Shown here piece after piece: positions 27,710-36,689 of a stretch of DNA of 64,000 nucleotides (the stretch's first letter is position 1; each line of letters opens with the position of its first letter). The DNA is from Propionibacteriaceae bacterium AM104-82 (lineage in GTDB: Bacteria; Actinomycetota; Actinomycetes; Propionibacteriales; Propionibacteriaceae), in NCBI GenBank assembly GCA_027658995.1, contig JAQDQK010000017.1, forward strand, positions 12,402 to 76,401. Direction: 5' to 3'. The notes below the pieces were generated by a model. The model searched no databases. It was given only the letters and a program-made list of their open reading frames with translations, and was not told where the DNA came from. Made by a program: the position numbers and the translations under genes.

Positions 27710-28531
27710 CTACGCGGGGCGCTTCTGCCCTGCCCGGAGCACCAGGCCGACGACCAGCAGGATCAGGCCGACGGCCAGCAGGCCGAACCCGACGAAGGCG
27801 AGCACGATGGCGCCGAGCACCCCGCCGATGTCCAGCGGCGGCGCCACAATCACGCCGGGGCCGTCGCAGTCGAAGGTGTAGGCGCCGTCGGGTTCGCCGT
27901 CGCCGCCGATCTTGCCGATGGAACTGTAGGAGGTCCCGTCGTGCGTGAACGTCATCTCGGCGCCGAGGAACAGGTTCGGCTTCGCCTGCCCGGGGCTGGT
28001 CACCTGGCACGAAACCTGCGGGTCGGAGGCGTAGATGACCTTCATCTCACCACCGGAGACGGTGACGTCCGTGGTGCCGCTGATGGGGACGATCTCGTCG
28101 TCTGCGGGGATCAGCGAGGTGAACTGGAACGCAAACAGCCCGGCGAGGATCGCACCGATCCCCATCAGGGCGATGCCGACGATGGTGAGGATCTTCGGTG
28201 CCTTGCCCGGCGGCTTGGCCGGTGCAGCGTAGGGGGCGCCCTGCGGCCCGCCCGGCGCGTAGCCCGGTTGCTGGTAGCCGCCCTGGGGCTGGCCGTAGCC
28301 CTGTTGGCCCTGTTGGTAGCCGCCCTGGGGTTGGCCGTAGCCCTGCTGGGTGGGCTGACCGTAGCCCTGGTTGGGGGCCTGTTGTCCGTATCCCGGCGGT
28401 CGGCCGGCCTGGCCCGGACCCGACTGCTGAGACCCGGCCGGTCCCTGAGGCGCGCCGTAGGGCGACGGGGACCCTGGATCCTGCCCTCCCGGCCGTGTGA
28501 ACGGGTTCGACGGATCGTTCGGCTGCGTCAT
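27710..28531 (-). CDS. Membrane protein with a long Pro/Gln/Gly/Tyr-rich N terminus
   Basis: A 273-residue protein of unknown function. Residues 1-112 are disordered and rich in YGQPQGGYQQ-like repeats, as in many actinobacterial membrane proteins with cytosolic low-complexity tails. A TM helix (about 115-135) leads to an extracellular domain of about 95 residues with two cysteines (SCQVTS, TFDCDG), and a second TM helix near the C terminus is followed by GQKRPA. The Tyr/Gln/Gly repeats could drive self-association or recruit cell-division proteins; this is inference. It stands alone with its own terminator. Confidence 0.7.
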   Translation of the reverse strand: MTQPNDPSNPFTRPGGQDPGSPSPYGAPQGPAGSQQSGPGQAGRPPGYGQQAPNQGYGQPTQQGYGQPQGGYQQGQQGYGQPQGGYQQPGYAPGGPQGAPYAAPAKPPGKAPKILTIVGIALMGIGAILAGLFAFQFTSLIPADDEIVPISGTTDVTVSGGEMKVIYASDPQVSCQVTSPGQAKPNLFLGAEMTFTHDGTSYSSIGKIGGDGEPDGAYTFDCDGPGVIVAPPLDIGGVLGAIVLAFVGFGLLAVGLILLVVGLVLRAGQKRPA

Positions 28532-28767
28532 GACGCGGCTCCTCTCGGATCTGGTGTTCCTAGGGTGTCATCCCCCATCGTCACAGGCCAGGGGTTCTCA
28601 CCTGACGATGCGGACGGGAGGCCTCGTGGCGGCGAGGTCGTTCCGGTCGTCTCGTGGCTCGGAGGCGTCGGCCGTCGGCCTCGCCCGGCAGCCGTGCGAG
28701 GCTCGGATCGTCTCGACGGGCCGCGGAGCGTTCGCTGAGCCGTCGTTCCACCCCACCCACTCCGGGC

Positions 28768-29604
28768 TCAGTTGCCTGGCACGGGGAAGCGGTCGCCGCC
28801 GAGCCACACCTCGACCCGACCGCCGTAGCGCCACAGATGCAGCCCCTCCTGGAGCGGCACCTCGGACGGGCTGCCCAGCGCCTGCCAGACCTGCTCGGCG
28901 GAGATCTTGTCCAGGCCGAGCGGCGCGGCGGCGCCGGTCTTGGGGATGCCGAGGATCCAGGCCCCCTCCTCGGTCTGCACGAAGGTGAACTGTGCGCCCG
29001 GCGTGGTGGAGACGCCGTACTGGATCTGCAACCCGTTGACGCCGTAGGAGAGGTCGGTGACGAGGTCGAGGATGCCCGCCTCGGTCATGTCACTCCAGGC
29101 CGCCTGCAGCGTGGCCAGCGATGCGGGGCTCGGCTCGAACGCGGTGAGTTCGTGGTCGTTGATGAACGCCGTCCCGGGGGTCGAGTTCGCCGCGCCCTCG
29201 TCGTAGCACCGGACGCGGGTCAGCAGCGCCGTCTCGGACATGGCGTGCACCGAGGCGGCCTCGTACTTCTTCTCGCAGCGATCGAACTGCGTCGTGACGC
29301 GGGCGACGGCGGTCGCGACATCGAGGTCGGAGGCGGGCATCACGGGCAGGCTTGCCCCGTAGGGACGTGCGGGCGGCAGCGTGCGCCCGGACAGGTAGAG
29401 CGGCGCCGTGGTGAGCGGATCGCCCGCGATGAGGTCGACGCTGTCGACGTCCACCTCGAATCCCGCGACGGGACCGCCCTTTGAGAGCGCCTCGGTGAGC
29501 ACCTCCTGGGCGACGTCGATGGGCGGTGCCGGCTGGGGCGTGCACGCGACCATCATTGTGACGGCGGCAAGGGAACCGAGAAGACCGCTGAGTCCACGAC
29601 GCAT
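28768..29604 (-). CDS. Uncharacterised lipoprotein
   Basis: A 278-residue lipoprotein: the signal peptide ends in a lipobox (MVAC, about Cys22). The mature part has a pair of cysteines (FDRCEKK, VRCYDEG) and a C-terminal Trp-rich segment with GLHLWRYGGRVEVWLG. I do not recognise the family. GAAGGAGG lies before the ATG at 29604, which excludes the longer upstream start. The gene lies between the Gly/Gln-rich membrane protein and a repeat island and has no clear partner. Confidence 0.65.
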   Translation of the reverse strand: MRRGLSGLLGSLAAVTMMVACTPQPAPPIDVAQEVLTEALSKGGPVAGFEVDVDSVDLIAGDPLTTAPLYLSGRTLPPARPYGASLPVMPASDLDVATAVARVTTQFDRCEKKYEAASVHAMSETALLTRVRCYDEGAANSTPGTAFINDHELTAFEPSPASLATLQAAWSDMTEAGILDLVTDLSYGVNGLQIQYGVSTTPGAQFTFVQTEEGAWILGIPKTGAAAPLGLDKISAEQVWQALGSPSEVPLQEGLHLWRYGGRVEVWLGGDRFPVPGN

Positions 29605-29679
29605 CGGCGCCTCCTTCAAGTCGGCGCCAACCGTATCGATCAGGAGGTCCACCGGATGGTTGCGTCGGGGTCACTGACG

Positions 29680-30035
29680 CTCATCGAGCCTGTCGAGACG
29701 TCCGAAAGCCCAGCGGTGGTTTCGGACCCTTCGACAAGCTCAGGGAACGACCCGCACCCGTTCCTCGAGCTTGTCGAGAGGTCCGAAAGCCGAGCGGTGG
29801 CTAAGGACCCTTCGACAAGCTCAGGGAACGAGACGACAAGCCCAGGAACGACCCACACCCGTTCGTCGAGCCTGTCGAGACGTCCGAAAGCCGAGCCGTG
29901 GTCATGGACCCTCCGACCAACCCAAGAACGACCCGCACCCGTTCGTCGAGCCTGTCGAGACGTCCGAAAGCCCAGTGGTGGTTTCGGACCCTTCGACAAG
30001 CTCAGGGAACGACGCCCACCGGGCGCCGGGCTCTG
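29680..30035 (+). repeat. Repeat island, family 1 (CCTTCGACAAGCTCAGGGAACG type)
   Basis: About 355 bp without a gene between a lipoprotein gene and ilvE. Two inverted-related cores alternate: GTCGAGCCTGTCGAGACGTCC and CCCTTCGACAAGCTCAGGG. Four of the first kind and three clear copies of the second occur, with a period near 80-85 bp; some copies are decayed. Between them TCCGAAA and TTTCGGA form a further inverted pair. The cores are common intergenic repeats in actinobacteria. The same family forms the islands at 33.2-34.1 and 36.7-36.9 kb. Confidence 0.85.
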
Positions 30036-30048
30036 GAGACCGTGAGCC

Positions 30049-31125
30049 TCAGCAGACGCGCTGGGTCCAGCCGAAGGGGTCCTCGGCGCGGCCGTACTGG
30101 ATGTCGACCAGGTGCTGGCGGATCGCGCGGGTCTTGACACCAGGCTGCCCATCGCCGACCTGCTGGACGCCCCGGTCGGGCGAGTTGAAGCCGGTGATCG
30201 GGGTGACGACCGCGGCGGTGCCGCAGGCGAAGACCTCCGGAATCTGGCCCGATGCGACGCCGTCGAGAACCTCGTCGATCGTGATGGGACGCTCGACCGG
30301 GGTGAGGTCGTGCATGGGGGCGAGCTTGAGGATCGAGTCGCGGGTCACGCCCGCCAGGATCGAGCCGAGGGCAGGGGTGACGAGTTCGCCGTCTGCGGTG
30401 ACGAACATGATGTTCATCGTGCCGCATTCCTCCACCCACTTGTGCTCGGCGCCGTCGGTCCACAGCACCTGGCCGCAGCCGTTGGCGGCCGCCTCCTTGG
30501 TGGCGACCAGGCTGGAGGCGTAGTTGCCTCCGCACTTGGCGGTGCCTGTTCCGCCCGGGGCGGCGCGCGTGTAGTTCGGCGTGATCCACAGCTTCACGGG
30601 CTCGGAGTAGTACGGACCTGCGGGCGTCGCGATGACCGCGAAGCGGTAGTTGTTGGCCTCGCGGACGCCGAGGTAGGGCTCGGAGGCGATCATGAACGGG
30701 CGGATGTAGAGGCTCTGCTCGTTCTCGCTGACGGGCACCCAGTCCTGCTCGAGTTCGACGAGTTGGCGGACCGAGTCGAGGAACAGGTCCTCGGGGAGGG
30801 TCGCCATCGCCATCCGCTCGGCCGAGTGCACGAAGCGGGCGGCGTTGCGGTCGGGCCGGAACAGCCAGATGGAGTCGTCGTCGCGGCGGTAGGCCTTGAG
30901 CCCCTCGAAGATCTCCTGGCCGTAGTGCAGCACCGCGGCGGCGGGGTGCAGCGCCCATTCGGACATCGGGATGACGCGGGGATCCTGCCAGCCGTCACCG
31001 TCGATGTGGTCGATCACCACCTGGTGGTCCACGTAGTAGCGACCGAACCCCGGGTCGGCCAACGCTGCATGGCGCGCGGCGTCGGTGGTCGGGGTGGTCG
31101 TGTTGGTGATCGAGAAATCGGCCAT
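30049..31125 (-). CDS. ilvE: Branched-chain amino acid aminotransferase
   Basis: A 358-residue class IV PLP enzyme that carries out the last step of Leu, Ile and Val synthesis and the first of their breakdown. Family segments: HYGQEIFEGLKAYR near residue 75, the PLP lysine in GTAKCGGNYASS near residue 200, and EECGTMNIMFV near residue 235. Length fits IlvE. TAGCAT lies 7 nt before the ATG at 31125 with no ribosome-binding site, so it is probably leaderless. It is divergent from the OsmC gene. The 3' end sits against a repeat island. Confidence 0.95.
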   Translation of the reverse strand: MADFSITNTTTPTTDAARHAALADPGFGRYYVDHQVVIDHIDGDGWQDPRVIPMSEWALHPAAAVLHYGQEIFEGLKAYRRDDDSIWLFRPDRNAARFVHSAERMAMATLPEDLFLDSVRQLVELEQDWVPVSENEQSLYIRPFMIASEPYLGVREANNYRFAVIATPAGPYYSEPVKLWITPNYTRAAPGGTGTAKCGGNYASSLVATKEAAANGCGQVLWTDGAEHKWVEECGTMNIMFVTADGELVTPALGSILAGVTRDSILKLAPMHDLTPVERPITIDEVLDGVASGQIPEVFACGTAAVVTPITGFNSPDRGVQQVGDGQPGVKTRAIRQHLVDIQYGRAEDPFGWTQRVC

Positions 31126-31132
31126 GTGGGCG

Positions 31133-31138
31133 ATGCTA
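31133..31138 (-). promoter_or_regulatory. -10 hexamer of a leaderless promoter for ilvE
   Basis: TAGCAT on the minus strand, 7 nt before the ilvE ATG. Confidence 0.5.
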
Positions 31139-31216
31139 TCCCCCACGATTTCGCCCTCACCGCCCGTATCACCAACGGGGCCGTCGATTCCGGGTCGCCC
31201 GCAGGGGTGTACAACC

Positions 31217-31222
31217 TAGACT
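31217..31222 (+). promoter_or_regulatory. -10 hexamer of a leaderless promoter for the OsmC gene
   Basis: TAGACT, 7 nt before the ATG at 31230; no ribosome-binding site. Confidence 0.5.
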
Positions 31223-31229
31223 CGCCGCC

Positions 31230-31667
31230 ATGACCGAAGAGACCCGTCGCCCCACCACCGTCAGCATCGCCCGCACCGCGCCGTTGAGCTACGCGGCGAC
31301 CAACTCCCGCGGCACCACCATCAGCGTCGGCAGCGGCGAGACGGACGACTTCACCCCGGTCGAACTGCTGATGGTCGCGATCGGCGCCTGCTCCGCGGTC
31401 GATGTCGACCTCATCACCACCCGGCGGGTGCAGCCCGAGTCGTTCGACGTCGACGTGCACGCGACCCGCGTCAAGGACGCGGACGGCAACAGGCTCGACA
31501 ACATCGAGGTCGACTTCCTGCTGCGCTTCCCCGACGGCGAGGACGGCGACCGGGCGAGGAAGCTGATCCAGCGCGCGATCGACTCGGCGCACGACCGGAT
31601 GTGCACCGTGTCGCGCACCATCGAACTCGGCACTCCTGTGACCATGCGCTCCGTCGACGACGCCTGA
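31230..31667 (+). CDS. OsmC family peroxiredoxin-like protein
   Basis: A 145-residue protein of the OsmC/Ohr fold. It has the two family cysteines: one in IGACSAVDV near residue 53 and one in DRMCTVS near residue 127, which form the redox pair that reduces organic hydroperoxides in active members. It could be a general OsmC-type protein and not a true Ohr. Probably leaderless. It is followed 102 bp later by an MFS gene with its own -10 site. Confidence 0.87.
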   Translation: MTEETRRPTTVSIARTAPLSYAATNSRGTTISVGSGETDDFTPVELLMVAIGACSAVDVDLITTRRVQPESFDVDVHATRVKDADGNRLDNIEVDFLLRFPDGEDGDRARKLIQRAIDSAHDRMCTVSRTIELGTPVTMRSVDDA

Positions 31668-31757
31668 GCGCACACCGGCCGGGCAGATCTCGTCCGGCTG
31701 GGCGAACTGGGGTGAGGATCGGGGTTTCACCCGATCAAAATGTCCGACTGTCCGTGT

Positions 31758-31763
31758 TAGCTT
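31758..31763 (+). promoter_or_regulatory. -10 hexamer of a leaderless promoter for the MFS gene
   Basis: TAGCTT, 5 nt before the GTG at 31769. It supports that GTG as the start. Confidence 0.45.
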
Positions 31764-31768
31764 TCACC

Positions 31769-33181
31769 GTGACTTCCGATCAACGCGCCAGGACACGCGC
31801 CTTCTACCACGTGCTGGGCAACTCCGCCGTGGCCATGCTCGGGACGGCGTTCCTCTGGTACGCCATCACGTTCTGGGCCTACCTCGAGACCCGCTCGGTG
31901 ATCACGACGGCGTTCCTCGGCGGCTCATACATGCTCGGCATGGCGGTGCTCGGCGTCCCGTTCGGCTCGCTGATCGACAGGTACCGCAAGCACCTCGCCA
32001 TGATGGGCTCCGCGATCGGGACGACGGTGCTGTTCCTGCTGGCGGGCGGGCTCTATCTGATGGTGCCCGAGGACGAACTGATCGACCTTTCCAAGCCGTG
32101 GTTCTGGCTGTTCAGCCTCCTGATCCTCGCTGGGGCGCTGCTGGCGATGATCCGCGGGTTGGCGCTGTCGACCTGCGTGACGATGCTGATCGAGTCGGAC
32201 CGTCGGGTCAACGCCAACGGCATGGTCGGCACGGTCAACGGCGTGACGATGCTGGTCACGGGCGTGCTGTCCGGCCTCGCGATCGGGCAACTCGGCCTTG
32301 GCCCCGTCGTCCTGATCTCGATCCTCGCGATGGCGGCGTCGACCGTCCACCTCGCCCTGATCCGGATCCCCGAGCCGACGATCGTGCACGCCGACGGCAC
32401 CCCGAAGGCCGTCGACTTCAAGGCGGCGTGGGGAGCCGTGATCGCGGTGCCGGGGCTGATCGGGCTGATCATCTTCTCGACGTTCAACAACTTCCTCGGC
32501 GGCGTGTTCATGTCGCTGCTCGACGCCTACGGCCTCGAACTGATGAGCGTGGAGGCGTGGGGCCTCCTGTTCGGCCTGTCCAGCATCGGCTTCATCGTCG
32601 GCGGCGGGCTGATCGCGAAGTTCGGGCTCGGCTCGAAGCCGCTGCGCGCCCTGCTGTTGGCCTGCCTTGCGATGTGGCTGATCTCGGGGGTGTTCACGCT
32701 GCGCTCGTGGGTTCCGCTGCTGGTGGCGGGCATCTTCGCCTACATGATGATCATGCCGTTCATCGAGGCGGCCGAGCAGACGCTGCTGCAGCGGGTCGTC
32801 CCGTTGGAGAAGCAGGGTCGCGTCTTCGGCTTCGCGCAGGCCATCGAGGTCGCCGCGGCGCCGCTGTCGGCGTTCCTGATCGGCCCGATCGCCGAGTTCT
32901 GGCTGATCCCGTACGCGAAATCGCCGCAGGGTCGCGCCGACTGGTCGTGGCTGATCGGCGAGGGGCCGGGTCGAGGCATCGCCCTGGTGTTCGTGCTGGT
33001 CAGCGTCCTGGGCCTCGTGCTGACGGCGCTCGCGTTCCTGACCCCCACGTACCGTCGCCTGACGGCCACCTATGCTGCGGGCGACGTCAACGCCGACCTG
33101 ACGGCCGCGCCGGTCGAGGCGGGCCCGTCCCCCGACCTTCCCGGCCCCGACGTGCTCGGCAAGGGCCACACCGAACACTGA
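31769..33181 (+). CDS. Major facilitator superfamily transporter
   Basis: A 470-residue permease with about 12 TM helices. The segment GVPFGSLIDRYRKHLAMMG between helices 2 and 3 is the MFS A-motif region. The second half begins near residue 220 after a cytosolic loop. It resembles drug or macrolide efflux members (YHVLGNSAVAMLGTAFLWYAITFWAY), but the substrate is unknown. The GTG start is preferred to the earlier GTG at 31754 because of the -10 hexamer and the good N-terminal topology. The C-terminal tail is Pro-rich. A repeat island begins directly after the stop. Confidence 0.86.
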   Translation: MTSDQRARTRAFYHVLGNSAVAMLGTAFLWYAITFWAYLETRSVITTAFLGGSYMLGMAVLGVPFGSLIDRYRKHLAMMGSAIGTTVLFLLAGGLYLMVPEDELIDLSKPWFWLFSLLILAGALLAMIRGLALSTCVTMLIESDRRVNANGMVGTVNGVTMLVTGVLSGLAIGQLGLGPVVLISILAMAASTVHLALIRIPEPTIVHADGTPKAVDFKAAWGAVIAVPGLIGLIIFSTFNNFLGGVFMSLLDAYGLELMSVEAWGLLFGLSSIGFIVGGGLIAKFGLGSKPLRALLLACLAMWLISGVFTLRSWVPLLVAGIFAYMMIMPFIEAAEQTLLQRVVPLEKQGRVFGFAQAIEVAAAPLSAFLIGPIAEFWLIPYAKSPQGRADWSWLIGEGPGRGIALVFVLVSVLGLVLTALAFLTPTYRRLTATYAAGDVNADLTAAPVEAGPSPDLPGPDVLGKGHTEH

Positions 33182-33185
33182 CGGG

Positions 33186-34110
33186 CACCGTTCGTCGAGC
33201 CAGGCGAAATGCACCAGACGGCGCGGCCGCGCACCGTTCGTGGAGCCACGCCGAATGTGCCAGACGGCGCGACCAGGGCACCGTTCGTCGCGCCTGTCGA
33301 GACGTCCGACACCACAGCGGCCACCACTCGGATCGACTCCCGGCAACGCACACCACGGCGCACCACCCGGCCCCTTCGACAAGCTCAGGGAACGACACCG
33401 AGCCACGCGAAATGCGCCAGACGGCGCGACCAGGGCTACGTTCGTCGAGCCTGTCGAGACGTCCGACACCACAGCGGCCACCACTCGGATCGACTCCACC
33501 GACGCCACACTGCTGGCGAACCAACTGACCGTTCGTCGAGCATGTCGAGACGTCCGACACCCTGAACACTCGACTCGGCTCTCCCAACGCCAGACCACGG
33601 CGCACCAACCGGACCCTTCGACGAGCTCAGGGAACGACACCGAGCCAGGCGAAACGTGCCAGACGGCGCGACCAGGGCTACGTCCGTCGAGCCTGTCGAG
33701 ACGTCCGATACCACAGCGACAGCCCCTCGGATCGACTCCTCAACGACACACCACCGCACACCAACCGGACCCTTCGACAAGCTCAGGGAACGACACCAAG
33801 CCAAGCGAAACGTGCCAGACATCGGGACCCGGGCACCGTTCGTCGAGCCTGTCGAGACGTCCGACACCACAGCGGCCACCACCCGGATCGACTCCCCGCA
33901 ACGCACACCACGGCGCACCACCCGGACCCTTCGACAAGCTCAGGGAACGACACCATGCCACGCGAAACCGGCCAGACAGCGCGGCCAGGCCACCGTTCGT
34001 CGAGCCTGTCGAGACGTCCGACACCACGGCCAGACGGATCGATTCCTTCGGCACTCGCCTGCTCGATAGACGGAACCTTCGACGACCCAGGGAGCGGGAT
34101 CGAGCCGTCC
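33186..34110 (+). repeat. Large repeat island, family 1
   Basis: About 925 bp without a gene. The core GTCGAGCCTGTCGAGACGTCC occurs six times, near 33281, 33440, 33531, 33681, 33838 and 33994, and CCTTCGACAAGCTCAGGGAACG near 33372, 33613, 33770 and 33927. Several units are full tandem copies with a period of 157-159 bp, including the spacer with CCACCACTCGGATCGACTCC. Each pair of cores is inverted and could form a stem. Unequal recombination could expand or shrink the array. All frames are open for long distances here, but these are repeats, not genes. Confidence 0.88.
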
Positions 34111-34135
34111 CAGACGGCGCCAAAGTCCCGGCCGA

Positions 34136-34162
34136 TGTCACACTTCGCCCGGTCCGATCGTC
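34136..34162 (+). promoter_or_regulatory. ECF41-type promoter (TGTCACA-N16-CGTC)
   Basis: TGTCACA at 34136-34142 and CGTC at 34159-34162, separated by exactly 16 bp. This equals the target motif I recall for ECF41 sigma factors. The ECF41 gene is the second gene of the operon, so this should be an autoregulated promoter. The -10 lies 8 nt before the ATG at 34171. Confidence 0.75.
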
Positions 34163-34170
34163 ACATGGTC

Positions 34171-35250
34171 ATGAAGAAGGCATCCAAAGGCTCCACCATC
34201 GTCATCGTCGGCGCCGGCTACGCGGGCGTCGCTGCGGCCAACCGGGCCGCGCGCACGCACACCGTCGTCCTCGTCAACGAGCGGCCGGACTTCGTCGACC
34301 GGATCAGGCTGCACCAGCACCTCGCGACCGGCCGGGAGGTCCGCACCCCACTCACCGACATGGTGCGCCCGGGCGTGCGGGTCGTCGTCGCCCGGGTCGA
34401 GCGGATCGGCGACGGCGTCGTCACGCTCGCCGACGGATCGCGCCTCGACGCCAACCACGTGGTCGTGGCGACCGGCAGCGGCGTGGGCATCGGCAGCCTC
34501 CCCTGGGCTGAGGCCGCCCGCAGCGCGCTCGGCGCTCTTCCCCAGGGCGGCCGCGTCACGATCCTCGGCGGAGGCCTGACGGGCATCGAGACGGCCACCG
34601 AGATCGCAGAGGCACACCCCGGCCTGAGCGTCTCGCTCGTCGACCGGTCGAGGATCGGCAGGAACCTCAGCCCCGCGGGCGAGCGGCACCTGCGGGCATC
34701 GCTCGGCAGGCTGGGAGTCGCGACCTACGAGGAAGGCCGGGTGCCATCCGACTCGGACCTGACCATCGACTGTTCGGGCCTGACGGTCGCCCCGCTCGCC
34801 GCCGCCAGCGGGCTGCCCGTCGACGATGTGGGCAGGCTCCGCGTCGACAGCGCGCTGCGGGTGCCAGGCACCTCGCGCGTGTGGGGAGTCGGCGACGCCG
34901 CCGTGGTGGACGGCGCGCCGCATCTGCGGATGTCGTGCGCGGCGGCGCAGGCGATGGTGCCGCACCTGGTCTCCGCGATCCGTGCCGTCGACGCGGGAAG
35001 GACCCCCGCGGCGCTGGACGTCGGCTTCGCGGCGCGGTGCATCTCGCTCGGTCGCCGCGACGGCCTCGTCCAACTCGTTCGCGCGGACGACTCCCCCACG
35101 ACCGCCATCACCGGCAGCATGGGAGCCGTGACGAAGGAACTGATCTGCCGCTACGCCTGGGGCTGCATGACGTGGCTCAGCCGACTGTTCGCGGCGCCGC
35201 GGGGGCCCCGGGCCACGACGCGGCGTGAGACGGAGGCGGCCCGTGGCTGA
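34171..35250 (+). CDS. NDH-2-like FAD/NAD(P)-dependent oxidoreductase, ECF41 partner
   Basis: A 359-residue pyridine nucleotide-disulfide oxidoreductase-type flavoprotein. A first Rossmann motif IVGAGYAGVAAAN is near residue 12 and a second, ILGGGLTGIETATE, near residue 130; the FAD segment VWGVGDAA is near residue 240. The C terminus is short and lacks a clear membrane helix. ECF41 genes usually sit beside one oxidoreductase, epimerase or carboxymuconolactone decarboxylase gene, and this is the oxidoreductase here. ATGs at 34135 and 34165 lie in or too near the promoter, so 34171 is chosen; the mRNA is then leaderless. Substrate unknown. Confidence 0.82.
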   Translation: MKKASKGSTIVIVGAGYAGVAAANRAARTHTVVLVNERPDFVDRIRLHQHLATGREVRTPLTDMVRPGVRVVVARVERIGDGVVTLADGSRLDANHVVVATGSGVGIGSLPWAEAARSALGALPQGGRVTILGGGLTGIETATEIAEAHPGLSVSLVDRSRIGRNLSPAGERHLRASLGRLGVATYEEGRVPSDSDLTIDCSGLTVAPLAAASGLPVDDVGRLRVDSALRVPGTSRVWGVGDAAVVDGAPHLRMSCAAAQAMVPHLVSAIRAVDAGRTPAALDVGFAARCISLGRRDGLVQLVRADDSPTTAITGSMGAVTKELICRYAWGCMTWLSRLFAAPRGPRATTRRETEAARG

Positions 35251-36100
35251 CGACGACGCCCGGCTCGCCGACTACCTGACCCATCGCGGCCTGGTCGTGC
35301 GCCTCGCCTATGACATCACAGGCACCTGGTCCGACGCCGAGGACGTGGCGCAACAGGTCTACGTGCGCTGGTGCGCCGTCGAGTCGCCGGTGCGCAACCC
35401 GCGCGCCTACCTGGCGCGGATGGCGACCCACCAGGCGCTCGACGTGGTGGCCGCGCGCGAGCGCGTCGGCTACGTCGGCGAGTTCCTGCCGGAACCGCTC
35501 GTCGACGGGGCCGATGCCGACCTGCTCACCGCCCACGAGGTGGAAATCGCCCTGATGGTGGTGCTCGGTTCCCTCAGCCCCCTCGAGCGGGCGGTGTTCG
35601 TGCTGCACGACGTGTTCGGGTTCACTCATCCCGAGATCGCGACCATGCTCGACCGCACCCCCGCGGCGGTACGGCAACTCAACCATCGCGCAAGGTCGCA
35701 TGTGCAGTCGCGGCGCCCCTACAAGGAGGTGGACGAGGCGGCGCTCGGCACGCTGGTCGGCACGTTCCTCGCGGCGGCGAAGGCGGGCGACGTTGACGGC
35801 CTCGTCGCGCTGCTTGCCGAGGACGCCACGCTGGTCAGTGATGGGGGCGGCAAGATCAACGCGGCGATCAGGCCGGTCGTCTCGGCGGAGAAGGTCGCCC
35901 GGTTCCTGGTCGGCGTCGCCTCGCTGCTCGACCCCGCGGGCAGCGTCGAGATCGTGCCAGCCAACGGTCGCCCGGCCCTTCTCTTCCGACGCGGCGACGG
36001 CTCGGTCGACTCGGTGCTGTGGGTCCTGGTCGGCGACGACGGACGCGCCGCCGACCTTTACCTGGTGCGCAACCCAGACAAGCTGTCCCATCTGGAGTGA
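35243..36100 (+). CDS. ECF41 family RNA polymerase sigma factor (SigJ-like)
   Basis: A 285-residue sigma factor with regions 2 (about 8-75) and 4 (about 110-165) and a fused C-terminal SnoaL-like domain that controls activity in place of an anti-sigma factor. Hallmarks of ECF41 are all present: FLPEP (residues 81-85) in the linker, a WLPEP variant; DGGGK near residue 203; and NPDKL near the C terminus. The GTG start at 35243 follows GGAGG and overlaps the oxidoreductase stop. It should act on the promoter at 34136. Confidence 0.92.
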   Translation: MADDDARLADYLTHRGLVVRLAYDITGTWSDAEDVAQQVYVRWCAVESPVRNPRAYLARMATHQALDVVAARERVGYVGEFLPEPLVDGADADLLTAHEVEIALMVVLGSLSPLERAVFVLHDVFGFTHPEIATMLDRTPAAVRQLNHRARSHVQSRRPYKEVDEAALGTLVGTFLAAAKAGDVDGLVALLAEDATLVSDGGGKINAAIRPVVSAEKVARFLVGVASLLDPAGSVEIVPANGRPALLFRRGDGSVDSVLWVLVGDDGRAADLYLVRNPDKLSHLE

Positions 36101-36150
36101 CTCACGGGCGCCTACCGCTCGCCGGTTCCGGCGAAGACGCGACCGCACTA

Positions 36151-36163
36151 CTACGCTGCGTAG
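36151..36163 (+). promoter_or_regulatory. Small palindrome upstream of a lipoprotein gene
   Basis: CTACGCTGCGTAG, extended on both sides by ACT and AGT, lies 56 bp before the lipoprotein start. It may be an operator or the end of the ECF41 transcript. Evidence is weak. Confidence 0.3.
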
Positions 36164-36218
36164 CAGTACCGGTCGCGGCATCGAGGCTGCGACACGTCGG
36201 CGTCTCGGTGGAGGTCAG

Positions 36219-36689
36219 ATGAGGGCGATCGTGGGTCTCGCGGCGGCAGGCATCCTGGCGCTCGGCGCGTGCGCACCGGGTCCCGGTGATCGGCCACAGG
36301 AGAGCGACTCCCCTCCCGGATCGACGCCCGCTGTGGCACCCACGCCCCAGCCGACCGGGGCCGCGACGGCGCCGGACGAGACGGCACGGTCGCGGGCAGA
36401 GACGTTCCTGGCTTGGCGCGTCGAGCAGTTGGGCGCGGAGACACACTACGTGCGGTGGGACGAACCCGTCCTGCCGAGCTACGAGTTCGCGGCGTCGACG
36501 CCGCGCCTCAAGGTCGTCGCGAGTTGCTTCGCCGAGGATTCCGGACAGCTCGTCTCGGTCACCCTCTCGCAGGGCGGCAACCAGTTGACCCGGCTCCGCC
36601 TCGGCTGCGACCCGACCGGGGAGAGAGCGGGAGAGATCGAGCCCTACGTCCGAAACCACAAGCCCAGCCACTGCGACCGGGTCCCCTAG
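36219..36689 (+). CDS. Small uncharacterised lipoprotein, 3' end inside repeat sequence
   Basis: A 156-residue lipoprotein. The signal peptide ends LALGAC (about Cys17), followed by a Pro/Ser/Thr linker (residues 20-50) and a domain with two cysteines (ASCFAED, LGCDPTG). The last 14 codons (from YVRNHKP) lie in DNA that recurs almost exactly at about 36808-36860 and starts with the CGTCCGAAA piece of the family 1 repeat. The original C terminus may thus have been replaced by repeat DNA. GGAGG lies before the ATG. Function unknown. Confidence 0.65.
   Translation: MRAIVGLAAAGILALGACAPGPGDRPQESDSPPGSTPAVAPTPQPTGAATAPDETARSRAETFLAWRVEQLGAETHYVRWDEPVLPSYEFAASTPRLKVVASCFAEDSGQLVSVTLSQGGNQLTRLRLGCDPTGERAGEIEPYVRNHKPSHCDRVP

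Noticed and set aside
28532..28767. Further family 1 or 2 repeat copies between two minus-strand genes
   Set aside because: Only short similar fragments occur (GGATCGTCTCGACGGGCCGCG); they are too degraded to call, and no gene is seen in these 236 bp.
33186..34110. CRISPR array from regularly spaced repeats
   Set aside because: The spacers are themselves repeated, the period (about 157 bp) is far too long, and no cas genes are near.
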